Both the position numbers and the translations under genes were made by a program. A model generated the notes under the pieces. The model did not search any database. It worked only from the letters and a program-made list of their open reading frames with translations, and was not told the DNA's origin. This document shows, piece after piece, positions 54,577-64,000 of a stretch of DNA of 64,000 nt (position 1 is the stretch's first letter; the number at the start of each line of letters is the position of its first letter). Origin of the DNA: Dryococelus australis (taxonomy: Eukaryota > Arthropoda > Insecta > Phasmatodea > Phasmatidae); NCBI GenBank assembly GCA_029891345.1, contig CM057005.1, forward strand, positions 67,837,760-67,901,759, written 5' to 3'.

Positions 54577-55359
54577 TTTCCTTCCAACAAAGAAGACTGG
54601 CTTGTGGTAGTCCATGATTTTCACCAACAATGGAATTTCCCCGGTTGTAGTGGAGCTATGGACGGCAAACATGTCGCAATTGCGCAGCCTATAGGCAGTT
54701 GTTCGTATTATTATAAGTATAAAGGATACTACAGTATTGTGCTTCTTGATGTGGTAAATGCCAACTTGGAATTTATCATGGCCGATGTCGGTTGCAATGG
54801 CCGGGTGTCTGATGGTGGTGACGTTGAGGAAACTGTATCTTACTGTGTGCCGCAAGACGACAAGGTCCATTTACCAACAACACAACGTACAGCGGAAAAC
54901 TTGAATTTCGTTTTTGTTGCCGATGATGCTTTCGCTTTGGGGGACCATCTCCTAAAGCTGTTTCCAATGAAAAATCTTACATATGAACAAAGAGTGTTTT
55001 ATTACAGATTATCACGTTGTAGACGTGTCGTTAAAAACGCGTTTGGGATTTTGGCCACGCGTTTCCGGATTTTCCATACAACTATTAATTTCCAGCCTAG
55101 GAACGTAGTGGATATTGTTTTGGCCTATGTTGCACTACAAAATTTTCTGCTACGGAAATGCCGTAAACATTACACACCTACTTCTGCATTGGATAGGGAA
55201 GAGATTGACTCGGGAAATGTAGTGGTAGGAGAATGGATGCAAGACCCGTTGCCTGACAAGCAATATCAGGACTTGCATGGTTGGTACATCTCGCAACTCT
55301 TCGGCATCCGCGAAAAGGAACAGAACGCAGTACATGGAATACTTCGTGGGAAAAGGTAG
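54577..55359 (+). pseudogene. PIF/Harbinger transposase, catalytic exon
   Basis: The exon starts after TTTGTTTCAG (ending 54,576) with FPSNKEDWLVVVHDFHQQWN. It contains GAMDGKHVAI (first catalytic Asp), NGRVSDGG, FVADDAFAL (second Asp) and RRVVKNAFGILATRFRIF. In HARBI1-like transposases this last block normally reads VVENAFGIL, and the Glu is the third catalytic residue; here codon 55,033-55,035 is AAA (Lys). The frame is otherwise open for 260 codons to 55,359. It lies within the intron of the minus-strand MADF gene. The family call is firm; the protein would be expected to lack catalytic activity. Confidence 0.92.
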
Positions 55360-55729
55360 AGTCCCATGGCAAGATAACATGGTACAGCATCGTGCCAGAG
55401 AGTGAGCATTGTTTTATACGATATGTCAGGTATTGTTAAGGTATGAAGTGCAAACATACTTTATCGTGTAGCATATAACGTATTTCTTTTCATTGTCTGC
55501 TTATTCGCATCGGTTAATTACATTTAACACGGAAACCATTGATAAGTTCGTGATTAGCTTACTGTACGTAGGCCGATTTCATACATTACAAACAATTCTT
55601 CGTAATAACATTGTATGTTACGTGTTCGTTGTATCCGTATTACTAATTTTGTAAACCACAACCATACTTGTACAATGTTGATGAACTGTAAGTAAAAACT
55701 AAAAGACAAATAAACCTCACTGTACTTAC

Positions 55730-56152
55730 CTGACCTTCATTTTGACTTCCCCCATCCTCTTTTCCCGCTTCGTCTTGTAGGATCATTGTTGACGTTGGAG
55801 GGTTGTGTTCCTCGCGATCGGTGACGCACGAGAGCATGTCATAGTACCACAATCGAGGTTTAATCTATACACGCTATACTCAGACGCACCCGATTTCATA
55901 GAGTCTTTCACCTTTCTATATTGTCTTCGAAACCTCTGCTTCAGTGATTATTTTATGGATTTCAGAAAGGTTAATTATGCACTGGCTGTATTCTCTCGCG
56001 TAATTAGCAAAAGTGTATGCACTGCTTCATCGCGCATGTTCCTATCCTGGTACTCATCACTCTTCACTTTCCACAAACATGGATAATTACGATAGGCCTC
56101 GATGAAGTCCGTCAGAAAATACGGGGTTCATAAAATGAGCACTATTCGACAT
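55730..56152 (-). pseudogene. MADF-domain protein, first exon (damaged)
   Basis: Minus strand. A possible start ATG lies at 56,150-56,152. MADF-domain pieces read FIEAYRNYPCLWKVKSDEY, QDRNMRDEAV, RFRRQYRKVKDSMKSGAS and LWYYDMLSCVTDREE, in order but in different frames, with at least two frame changes and two stops. The exon ends GSQNEGQ followed by a consensus 5' splice site GTAAGTAC at 55,729 downward. MADF is a Myb/SANT-like DNA-binding domain. The last exon lies at 53,670-54,118, giving an intron of 1,611 bp that contains the transposase catalytic exon. Confidence 0.82.
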
Positions 56153-56424
56153 TGTAGCACAGCGTCTAAACACACCTCACGACTGCTCTAGACTACTGAA
56201 CAACGGTCCGTCCTCTCTACACACAGGCGAACGTGGTTCGCCGTAGTGGCGAACCGAACAAATGTTTTCCAACTCGATGAAAGACCAAGTTCGTCCGCGA
56301 ACTTGGTACATTAGTACCCACACACAGGCGAACCACGGGGAACTTGGTTCATACGAACTAAGTTCGGTAAACCATGTTCCCATGTGTGTAGGCCGCTTTA
56401 GGTTTATTCTACTCTGGAAGCTCA

Positions 56425-56918
56425 GGCCGTGTTTGAATTGACAGATTTTGTTGACAAAATTATCACGTGACACAATTTTGTATACAAAAAAGTTGACGTA
56501 TTTGGTAATTTCATATTTTGTACCTAGCGGATGTTATAAAAAATACAAAATGACAAAATCAGCGCCATGTTTGTTTTTATTTTAAAAACACATGCGCGAA
56601 TGCGTAAGTAAAATGACTTTTTAAACAAATAAGTGCACTTAAAATAAACTAGGCATGTTTTAAAAAAAATTTAAGTCGTTTTTGCATAATATATTATTTT
56701 CTTATTTATCGTATTTGTAGTATTACAGTGATGATTGCAGAAATATTACGTCTGTTTTAAGCATTCAATTTAGATAACAATATTTTGCACTGATAATGTA
56801 ATAATGTGTTGCCGCGAGTGCTACACAAGTGACGGTCGACAACGTCCGAATTGACACCGACCAAATCACGAGTTCACAAAATAACGAAATAACGAAATTT
56901 GTCAATTCGGACACGGCC
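56425..56918 (+). mobile_element. MITE family D, complete, TCA target duplication
   Basis: GGCCGTGTTTGAATTGACAG at the left; the right end in reverse is GGCCGTGTCCGAATTGACAA. TCA stands on both sides (56,422-56,424 and 56,919-56,921). It has no coding sequence. A right half of the same family lies at 51,386-51,631. Confidence 0.87.
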
Positions 56919-56921
56919 TCA

Positions 56922-57289
56922 GTGCTTTTAAAATAGACGAATACTAATTGGCAACTAAAATTTTTCACTACTGGGTAGGCGCTAGTGTCGCACGTGTACC
57001 AGAGATAAGTGTACCGTATGCTCTCTATTTTCTACGTTAAAAAACAAAATAATTGCAACAATCATAAATCACATATAAACTATGTTACTAAGAAAAATAT
57101 TTCGCTTTTACTATTCACACAGCTTAAAATTTTAATTAAAAGATACCTCCTTGAAACACTGCGCACCTAGAAGCAGAAATTTTCCTTATGACAAACTCCC
57201 CCTTAAGAAATGTAATAATTTTTCCTAACCTAAACATTTATTAACTTTAGGTAGGCTAACAATAATTTCCGTATCGTAACTTATTCTTA
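56922..57289. other. Stretch without recognised feature
   Basis: AT-rich. Nothing was recognised. Confidence 0.5.
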
Positions 57290-57710
57290 AAGGCTGTTAA
57301 CGATAAAGTGAGCACTTTAGAAATGAACCATAGAAAAAATTCACTGTTCCTGCATGCATATATTTTAATGGGCGCACTGAGTGACATTCACCCAGTAAAA
57401 TTGATAAAGATGGATGGAAAGTAGTTCCATATCTTAGCGTCGAAAAAAAGTGTTAGGTAACCATTTGTGATAACTTGAAATTATTAATTTCACTTTCTGA
57501 TATTGTATTGCATCGAAGTGTAAAAATAAGCAGATTTGTAAAGTATTTACGGTCATAAAAATTTCCCAGTTTAATTTGACCGACGCATGAATAAAGTGAC
57601 GAGGCCCACGGCAACGTTAATTTTACATAAGGCGAAAGAATACACATCGTGTGTAAAAGTAGATCTCAAGCAGGACTTTCAAAAGTGCTCAGTTTACTGT
57701 GAACAGCCTA
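57290..57710 (+). mobile_element. MITE family A copy, complete
   Basis: AAGGCTGTTAACGATAAAGT at the left and TCAGTTTACTGTGAACAGCC at the right, with body blocks GGGCGCACTGAGTGACATTC, GTGTTAGGTAACCATTTGTG and CTTTCAAAAGTGCTC. Confidence 0.9.
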
Positions 57711-58552
57711 AACTCATTTTTAGGCAGGTTATGACTAAAAAAAAAAAAAAAATCTGCGACTTTCGTGATGATAGTATGAGACCAATCATTGACATGGCTA
57801 CGTAATTTGTGAACATATTCGGTACAAGCTGATCGGAAACTATAACAGAGATCATGCTCCAAACATTTTTTCTCTTAACCGAATACAAGCTTCAAAGGAC
57901 ATGGACGCAAATTTTAGTTATTAACTGCGTGCAGAAATACATTAACTGTTCGTAATAGTAATTATCCAAAACAAATGCGTTAAAATTCAAAATTGTAAAG
58001 CGCTGGTATGACAAGCACACAGGCGCCCACGTGGCCATGTATGTAACAAAATGGACCCAGGGTGGCGGTTACCGCAGCGTAAAATTTTATTTTCTGGCTA
58101 CTTCACGACATGTACTGGATTTATCTACGAGAAATAATTGAACTTTTCTAAAGTGTTGAAATTAATGGAATACTGATCGCAGTTTGTATATATGAAAACG
58201 CCACCTAATTAGGTTTTCCAGTTTCGGAAGGTAATTTTTTTTGTTCACAATTGTCTCAGTTTATTTAATAGTTTAAGTTGGTCCTACTCTGGCAATTAAT
58301 TAAGTGTACGGCATGAACATGATGTAAACTTGTTAACATTGTTACAAGTGTTTCATGCACAAAGATATCCTGAACTCCAGGTACACTCCATGTGAGATAT
58401 AATACGTTATGACAACTGGGGATAAACATCCATGGGTAATACACTTTTGTTCGTTAATAACACGACATCTCTAATTTCTTAACTACAAGCGATGTTATTA
58501 CCAGCAAAATGTCCCCAGATGGCATGCATAAAATCAGGCTAACACTATTAAC
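57711..58552. other. Stretch without recognised gene
   Basis: A-run near 57,738-57,752, otherwise AT-rich DNA. Nothing was recognised. Confidence 0.5.
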
Positions 58553-58706
58553 GATCGTGCCGGACGATGTCGTTGGTCGGCGGGTTTTCTGGGGGATCTC
58601 CCGTTTCCCCCGCCCTTTCATTCCGGTACTTCTCCATACGCACCTCAATCACCCTCTTCGTCTTTCAAGACCTTGTTGTTAAGAGTCGCCCAGATCTCTC
58701 AACTCT
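58553..58706 (+). mobile_element. SINE family S1, 5'-truncated
   Basis: Starts at CGTGCCGGACGATGTCGTTG and carries GGGGATCTCCCGTTTCCCCC, CAATCACCCTCTTCGTCTTT and GTTAAGAGTCGCCCAGATCT. The tRNA-like head is missing. Confidence 0.88.
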
Positions 58707-58709
58707 TAT

Positions 58710-59263
58710 ATTTTTCAAACTTTTCAGCAGTTGCAGCTCGCCATACTTTCATATTATATATTATGTGCTGTAGATTTAAGTAAAGCAAAACAGGCAACCT
58801 TATTGCATTGGCCTGTGATGGTTTATGTTGTACCTAAAATTTAGAACATTAGCTGTGTTTGTCGTGCATTTTCACTTGACGACTATGTCTGCTATGGGAG
58901 CTAGTAATGTGATAAAGAAAACTGTTAATAACATTATGCTGTGCTTCTCCAGCAAGTTCACAAGTAAATTAGAGCATACATTCATCTTTAAAATGTATGG
59001 CCATGACTGTTTGTTACTAGCATATAGTCCTGATATGAAGCTCATACAAGTAAATATATTGGGGCTCTTGTACTAGGGAAATAATAATACGAATCTACTG
59101 AACACGAACCTTATTGAAGTGTGTTGTGTTGGGAAGATCCTTATTAGAAGAACAGTAAAGCTGCACGTATTATGGTACGCACTGAATAGAACCGCAGAGG
59201 ATTGGCAAGATAACATCTCTGTTATCAGTTTCGCAGTAGCAGCAACCCGAACTTCTGTAATAT
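58710..59263. other. Stretch with an unassigned open frame
   Basis: An 83-codon plus frame at 58,825-59,076 (SAMGASNVIKKTVNNIML in its middle) has no recognisable domain. Nothing else was recognised. Confidence 0.4.
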
Positions 59264-59613
59264 GTACCAGCGTGTTCCGTTGATCATTACAGTTCTGTTT
59301 GTTGCGGGAACATTAGAAATATTGCTGAAGTTTGCTCTATCTGAAGGAACAATCTGTTTGGTAGCAAGAACAGACTACTCTGTTATAGGAACTACACGTA
59401 TATTTGTGCCACAACAGAAAGTTCTGTTGCTCTTAGTACCAGCGTGTTCCGTTGATCATTACAGTTCTGTTTGTTGCGGGAACATTAGAAATATTGCTGA
59501 AGTTTGTTCTATCTGAAGGAACAATCTGTTTGGTAGCAAGAACAGACTACTCTGTTATAGGAACTACACGTATATTTGTGCCACAACAGAAAGTTCTGTT
59601 GCTCTTACTATCT
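59264..59613. repeat. 175-bp tandem duplication
   Basis: Two adjacent units (about 59,264-59,438 and 59,439-59,613), both starting TACCAGCGTGTTCCGTTGAT and ending AAAGTTCTGTTGCTCTTA, differ at about one or two bases. This implies a recent event. Confidence 0.93.
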
Positions 59614-60689
59614 CCGAAAACAGTATTTCGACGGTATCAACAACCAACCTGATTGCTGTTCCTATAGTAACAGTCTTGATGGGCAGTGGTTACTGAAATT
59701 GGCTTCCTACAACCATATTATTTTCTCAGTGTAACTTCGTCGACTATGGAGTTAGATCTACAAATGGTACAGTGCTTACATGGGCTGTATAAAGAAAAGT
59801 TACTCGCAGTAAATGTCTTGTCTTTAACGCCTGACAACGCGTGTTTCAGTACATAATATAAAAGATCAAACAAGAAAACGAACTGCAAGAATGCCGCTAA
59901 GGCTATTTTGACATTCGATACTTTGATATGAAATTAGTTCTAATTGTGATTTTAGAGTATGTTTAAACTCTGAACCATTTTTACCTGTAGCCAGCTGCCT
60001 AACTTGAAGCGCATAATCTGTGTTAATATTTCCAAGTCCTGTTTTAGTAGTTCGCAAATATGTAAAACCCTAGCAAGCAATGCAGTCAACTCTGCAGCCA
60101 GTGTAGAGAAATTTCCTTCATGACCGCTATAGCAGTATCTAATTATCTCAACAGGCTCGAAACACGTAGTTCGTTTTACACTTGGTTTTATACTGCATAA
60201 AAATGTATTCTTTAAAAAAGCATACTGTTAACTGTACAGTATTTGTACATATATTTAGTAGAGTAATAGGGAATTTTTGGAGTATTTAGACATACTATCC
60301 ACTTAGTATAGAAGTTAATATGCAATATTAAAACTTGCGGCTCCGCTTCGACATTCCAGCAAAAATTCTTAGTTTTAGCGTCATAACTTCGGATTCATAG
60401 TAATTACTGAAAATGTACGAATATATAAAATTCACATTTTACGTGTTTAATATTGTTGTGCGTAATTTTAATTGTGTGTGATATGCTTGTTGTACAAAGT
60501 CGAGAACATATTATTTTTTATCAATACGTTCCTGCCTTCCTGCAAGCAGGAAATCACAAACAGTGGAAATTGTATACAAAAGTATTAAACAACTAGTAAA
60601 TTGTAAATTTTCTAGAACCAAACATTTCTAATAATAATACCTCTGAAAATGAAATTATGACACTCCTCAAGTAGCTCCCGCCTTAATGA
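59614..60689. other. AT-rich stretch without recognised gene
   Basis: No domain, repeat partner or RNA gene was recognised. Confidence 0.5.
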
Positions 60690-61745
60690 CGTTCTATATC
60701 CGCCATTACATGAGGCGAGCACAAAATAACACACACTATAATGTTGATGATTGGAAAATGGTCGCCTGGTTCGATGAATCCCGATTCCTGGTTCATCACA
60801 TCGACGGCCAGGCGTAAGCATACCGATTACCATCGAAGGGAGTGATGGTAAAGGCTGTTCACGATAAAGTGAGCACTTTTGAAATCAACCTTAAACAAAA
60901 GTCACTTCCCCTGCCTGCGTATATTATAAGGGCGCACTGAGTGACATGCGTCCAGTAAAGTTGGTAACAATGGATGGAAAATAGGCCCATAAGTTAATGT
61001 CAAATAAAAAGTGTTAGGTAACCATTTGTAACAATTTAAATTATTTCTTTTGGTTTTTAATTTTTTTTAATGTATCGAAGTGTAAAAAAGGTCGATTTGT
61101 GAAATATTTACTTTTTTAATAAATTCAAAGTTTCACTTGACCGACGCTTGAATGAAGTGATGAGGCCCATGGCAGTGTTAATTTTACATAAGGCGGAAGA
61201 ACACACAACGTGCGTACAAGTAGATCTTAAGCAGGGCTTTCAAAAGTGCTCATTTTACAGTGAACAGCCTATACCCAGGTGCACTGTTGGGTGGAGACAG
61301 GCCGGAGGTATAATGGTCCGCGATGTTTTCATGGGAAGCATTGTGGCCCATTATTCCGGTACACCAATCCCTTTACAGCTGTCCTGTATATGGACGTTAT
61401 TGGAAAAGAGGGGGGGGGGGGGGAAAGTTCGTCCCTGCATGCCGACAGAGATCCCTGGTGGCAACCGCCGCTACCAACAGGATAACGCGCCACGGCATGT
61501 CGTTACGATTGCGAATGACTGGTTCGAGGAACCTGACAGAGAATGTAGCTCGGATACGAACCCAACTGTTGAAGATTTGTGGTTCAACTTTGAGAAGCGG
61601 AGTCGCGCTACGTCACCACTGTACAGTGTACGGCAACTGGAGGACCTGATGTCGCGCTTGTGGTATCAGATACCCCAGGTTAACATCCGCCGCCGCGCCA
61701 AGCCGTGTCGAACCAATGCCTCGCTGAGTGGCCAAGGTTCTGCGG
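60690..61745 (+). pseudogene. Tc1-like transposase remnant, split by a MITE
   Basis: The left part (60,690-60,850) reads NVDDWKMVAWFDESRFLVHH and IDG, with the first catalytic Asp in WFDESRF and a stop soon after. The right part (61,274-61,745) reads CTVGWRQAGGIMV, then after a G-run and frame change RYQQDNAPRHVVTIANDWF (second Asp in QDNAP) and NPTVEDLWFNFEKRSR (third catalytic residue, Glu, in the VEDLW block). This is the usual order of Tc1/mariner DD34E transposases. A family A MITE interrupts it at 60,851-61,271. The N-terminal DNA-binding part was not found, and terminal repeats of the Tc1 element were not identified. Confidence 0.85.
60851..61271 (+). mobile_element. MITE family A copy inside the Tc1-like transposase
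   Basis: AAGGCTGTTCACGATAAAGT at the left and CATTTTACAGTGAACAGCCT at the right, with TA on both sides (60,849-60,850 and 61,272-61,273). Removing it and one TA brings the two halves of the transposase next to each other. Confidence 0.93.
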
Positions 61746-61750
61746 ACTAC

Positions 61751-62716
61751 GCTCTAAATCTGAATCAGTGAGAATTTCTCTGTTTCAATCAGTCAAATGT
61801 ATCTGACTGATTCAACAGTCACTTCAGTGAATTTAACTGATGAATCAGTGAAAAAAATGCTAAATTTCCTTCACTCATTGATTCAGTGACATTTTCCACT
61901 GCTGCATCAGTCATTTTTTTCACTGTTTGCTCAGTGATATATTTTTAACTGACGAATCAGTTAAACATGTAAGAATGGCAGTCGAACAACGTTTAAAAAT
62001 GGCCGCTAAACAAAGTCTATCAAGAAAATAACTACGAATAAACTAATAAAACCAATACAAACTACTCTCGAAAATGAGTTTCGTCTTTCAAAACACCATT
62101 TATGAGGTAATAGTAACACACAGCCTTTCATTCCGTTTTTATGTCTTTCATTTAGTTTTCATGTAATCGTCACAGCGCTCCGTGTAATGAAGAGAGGGCA
62201 CTCATATGTTCAATTCGTTTTAAGAATCTTAACGGTACCAATTAAACCAAAAACGAATAGTAAGAGCATATAATTTAAATCTTCAAGATCTCGCGGCAAA
62301 ACTGTAAGTCATGTTATTTTTCCCTCATTATTTCAACTTGACGTGGTAACGCAGATGGTAAGGTAACGGCCAGAGTCGAAAGATGTGCGAGTTCAATCCC
62401 GGCTACCTCCGGAATTTTTTTTTTAAATTACGGTAAATTGAGCAATATAAATAGTAACTAATTGTAAAAATGTTTATTTCTCGTAATTATTTGGCTACAT
62501 TCAATAAAAACAACATTTAATTCGCCCCTGTAGTCGGCCGTCACTTATTCAATCAGTGAAATAATTTCACGTTACCAATACAATCTGTGAATTTTTCTTT
62601 TCACTGAAACAATCAGTGGTTTATCTACTAATTCTAAGTGGAGCCATTTTCACTGATTCAAGTAGTTAAATTTCACTGCGAATCAGTGGTTTCCCACTGA
62701 TTCGAATTTAGAGTGT
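61751..62716. mobile_element. DNA element with dense ATCAGT subterminal repeats
   Basis: Ends are inverted: left CGCTCTAAATCTGAATCAGT, right in reverse CACTCTAAATTCGAATCAGT. Each terminal 200 bp carries many ATCAGTGA or TCACTGATT motifs in both orientations. It has no transposase. The terminal CRCT and the subterminal repeats recall CACTA/EnSpm-like elements, but this is inference. A 2-bp TA may be duplicated at its borders. It cut into the end of the Tc1-like remnant. Confidence 0.7.
62341..62411 (+). other. tRNA-like Pol III promoter boxes inside the ATCAGT element
   Basis: TGGTAACGCAGATGGTAAGG resembles an A box, and GAGTTCAATCCCGG is a good B box 45 bp later. A convincing cloverleaf could not be drawn by eye, so this is called tRNA-derived and not a tRNA gene. 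Confidence 0.4.
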
Positions 62717-62732
62717 AAAGGTGGTCATAGAG

Positions 62733-62812
62733 CGTATTAGGCTGTCCACGGTAAAGTGGCAATTTTAAGGCCCTAGATACTTTTTTTCTTATCAATAATG
62801 TTTTATCCTCCA
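62733..62812 (+). mobile_element. MITE family B, left-end fragment
   Basis: TTAGGCTGTCCACGGTAAAG, AAGGCCCTAGATACTTTT and TCAATAATGTTTTATC match the B left end. Similarity stops where the retroelement fossil begins. Confidence 0.78.
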
Positions 62813-62814
62813 CA

Positions 62815-64000
62815 CTTTCCGCGGAAGAAAGCGGTACTCTGCCAGGACGAGGCGTAGAACACACGGAGGTCACAATGATTCCTGAGAGAGGCAGGGACCA
62901 ATCAGTGAAACAAGACCTGACGTGAACAGAGGCTCCGGATCACCTGCGAAGCACGGGAGACCTGAGTCGCCGACATTGGAGCAAAATAACGTGCAGGTGT
63001 ATCCGCAGGTTTTTCAGACCACCTGGAGTAAACGTGGAACTGGACCAGCCCGGCGGAGCAGCACAAGGAGGCCTGACCCAGCAAACAGCTGGCACGAGTT
63101 ACGCTCCTCGAACCAATAATTATCCAATGCCGCAGTCAGGAGGGATCCCTTGGATCCGAGGATGCCACCTTTTGTTCCGGCGCCGCCCACTTTTAACTGG
63201 GCAGGGGCGAGTTCGCAAAACGCGAGCGCCTCAAATAATGTAAAGGTTAAACTAAATAGAGTCAGCAAAATAGGGTCCCGTTCGCTGGCTCGCACTAGTG
63301 ATTTTAGTACCAAGGGGTCCGATTGTGTGGTAAATGTTGCGCATCAAGGAGAAATAGGAGTGAAAAACGTAAATGAAACTTTCGTAAATACAGTGTTATT
63401 GGGTGAAACTGACAGAGAATTTTTACTGTATGATACTGCAGAAGCTGAATTTATTATGCAGGAAACTATGTGTCCCGAACTGAAGTTGACTGTTTGTGGT
63501 TTGGTCGAACCCTGTTTATTAGACAGCGGGGTCGAAGTAAGCTGTGTAGCAGAGAGTTTTGTCAGCAATGTTTGCGATACGGGATACAAGATACCCGTTG
63601 TACACGTTCCTAGGTTAACGCATAGTTGGAGCTACCTCTAAATCAAGCCCGATAATTAGCAGGCAGGTACTGTTAACAATTGAAGGCCTGGGCAGTACAA
63701 AGATAATTTCTGCGCTAGTAATTAAAGGTTTGACAAAAAACAGTCATATTGGGAATTGACTTTTTAACTCGCTACCGCTTCAGTTTAGACTTTGGCGGTT
63801 GGCTAGTGCGCACAGCAGATAAGGAGGCAAGCACAGTAACCACTCCAGATTGTTGGATATGTTCGGATAGTTTTATTTTGTCAGCTGCAAGTAGCGTAAT
63901 GCCAGTTACAGAAGACTATGTCTATGAATGCTATTTCTTCGACTGAAGAGATTCTTCGAGCTGTAAGTGGAATCGACGAGATAAACAGGCAGCAAAAATA
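62815..64000 (+). pseudogene. LTR-retrotransposon fossil, protease region, runs off window
   Basis: The plus-strand pieces include a short aspartic-protease signature (CLLDSGVEVSCV, about 63,508-63,543) and, further on, GIDFLTRYRFSLDFG (about 63,752-63,796), a pairing typical of gag-pol polyproteins of the Ty3/Gypsy kind. The region before 63,400 is Gly/Pro/Ser-rich and may be the end of a Gag-like part. It is broken at least a few times. The bulk of Pol and any LTR lie outside or are absent. Family assignment is by motif style only. Confidence 0.6.

Larger units (their letters stand above)
52906..56397. mobile_element. PIF/Harbinger transposon, near complete but inactive
   Basis: A 3.5-kb element. 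The left end GGCGGGCCTACACGCATGGG continues GAACATGGTTCGCCGA. The right end in reverse, GCGGCCTACACACATGGGAA, continues CATGGTTTACCGA. More TTCGCC/GGTTCG repeats lie inside both ends. It encodes a two-exon transposase on the plus strand and a two-exon MADF/BESS-like protein on the minus strand, as PIF/Harbinger elements usually carry two genes. A clean TWA target duplication was not resolved. A diverged MITE lies inside at 54,220-54,496. Both genes are damaged, so the element could only be mobilised from elsewhere. Confidence 0.9.

Overview
The window reads as repeat-rich intergenic or intronic DNA of an arthropod, most likely an insect. The reasons are an AT-rich background, tRNA-derived SINEs with Pol III A and B boxes, many short inverted-repeat DNA transposons (MITEs), a PIF/Harbinger element with a MADF-type second gene, a Tc1-like transposase remnant, and no operons or compact genes. 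The species cannot be named from the sequence. No complete host protein-coding gene is visible. A few short splice-bounded segments suggest that parts may lie inside large host introns; the best is a 30-nt microexon at 32,619-32,648 on the minus strand.

The main content is one superfamily of related MITEs, called A, B and C here. They share termini resembling TAGGCTGTTCACGGTAAA, and nested copies show that they duplicate a TA dinucleotide on insertion. I count about 34 whole or partial copies. They insert repeatedly into each other (33.2-34.0, 35.4-37.1, 41.3-42.2, 44.2-44.8 kb) and into other elements, including a Tc1-like transposase at 60.7-61.7 kb. Around them lie two SINE families (S1, about eight copies; S2, two copies with target duplications), a hAT-type MITE with an exact 8-bp duplication (8,992-9,269), a Harbinger-type MITE that splits the A-box region of a SINE (9,853-10,477), a 485-bp TTAA-flanked insertion (36,047-36,531), and unclassified repeat families H (three copies), G (two copies), R (four short cores) and D (termini with GTCCGAATTG).

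The most structured locus is the PIF/Harbinger element at 52,906-56,397. It has terminal inverted repeats, a two-exon transposase on the plus strand, and a two-exon MADF/BESS-like gene on the minus strand. The genes are mutually interlocked: the last exon of each lies inside the intron of the other. Both are damaged, and the transposase has Lys where the third catalytic residue (Glu) is expected.

Two virus-like or retroelement fossils are present. One is a decayed DNA-virus-like stretch with capsid-type similarity at about 16.6-18.4 kb. The other is a retrotransposon fragment with an aspartic-protease region that runs off the right edge (about 62.8-64.0 kb). Other notable structures are a large foldback around a (TA)n tract (30.8-31.4 kb), a 197-bp tandem triplication (38.5-39.1 kb), a minisatellite born inside a MITE (42.1-42.2 kb), a 175-bp tandem duplication (59.3-59.6 kb), and an element packed with ATCAGT motifs (61.75-62.72 kb). 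Family names and relationships rest on reading the sequence and on recalled family features; no database search was possible.
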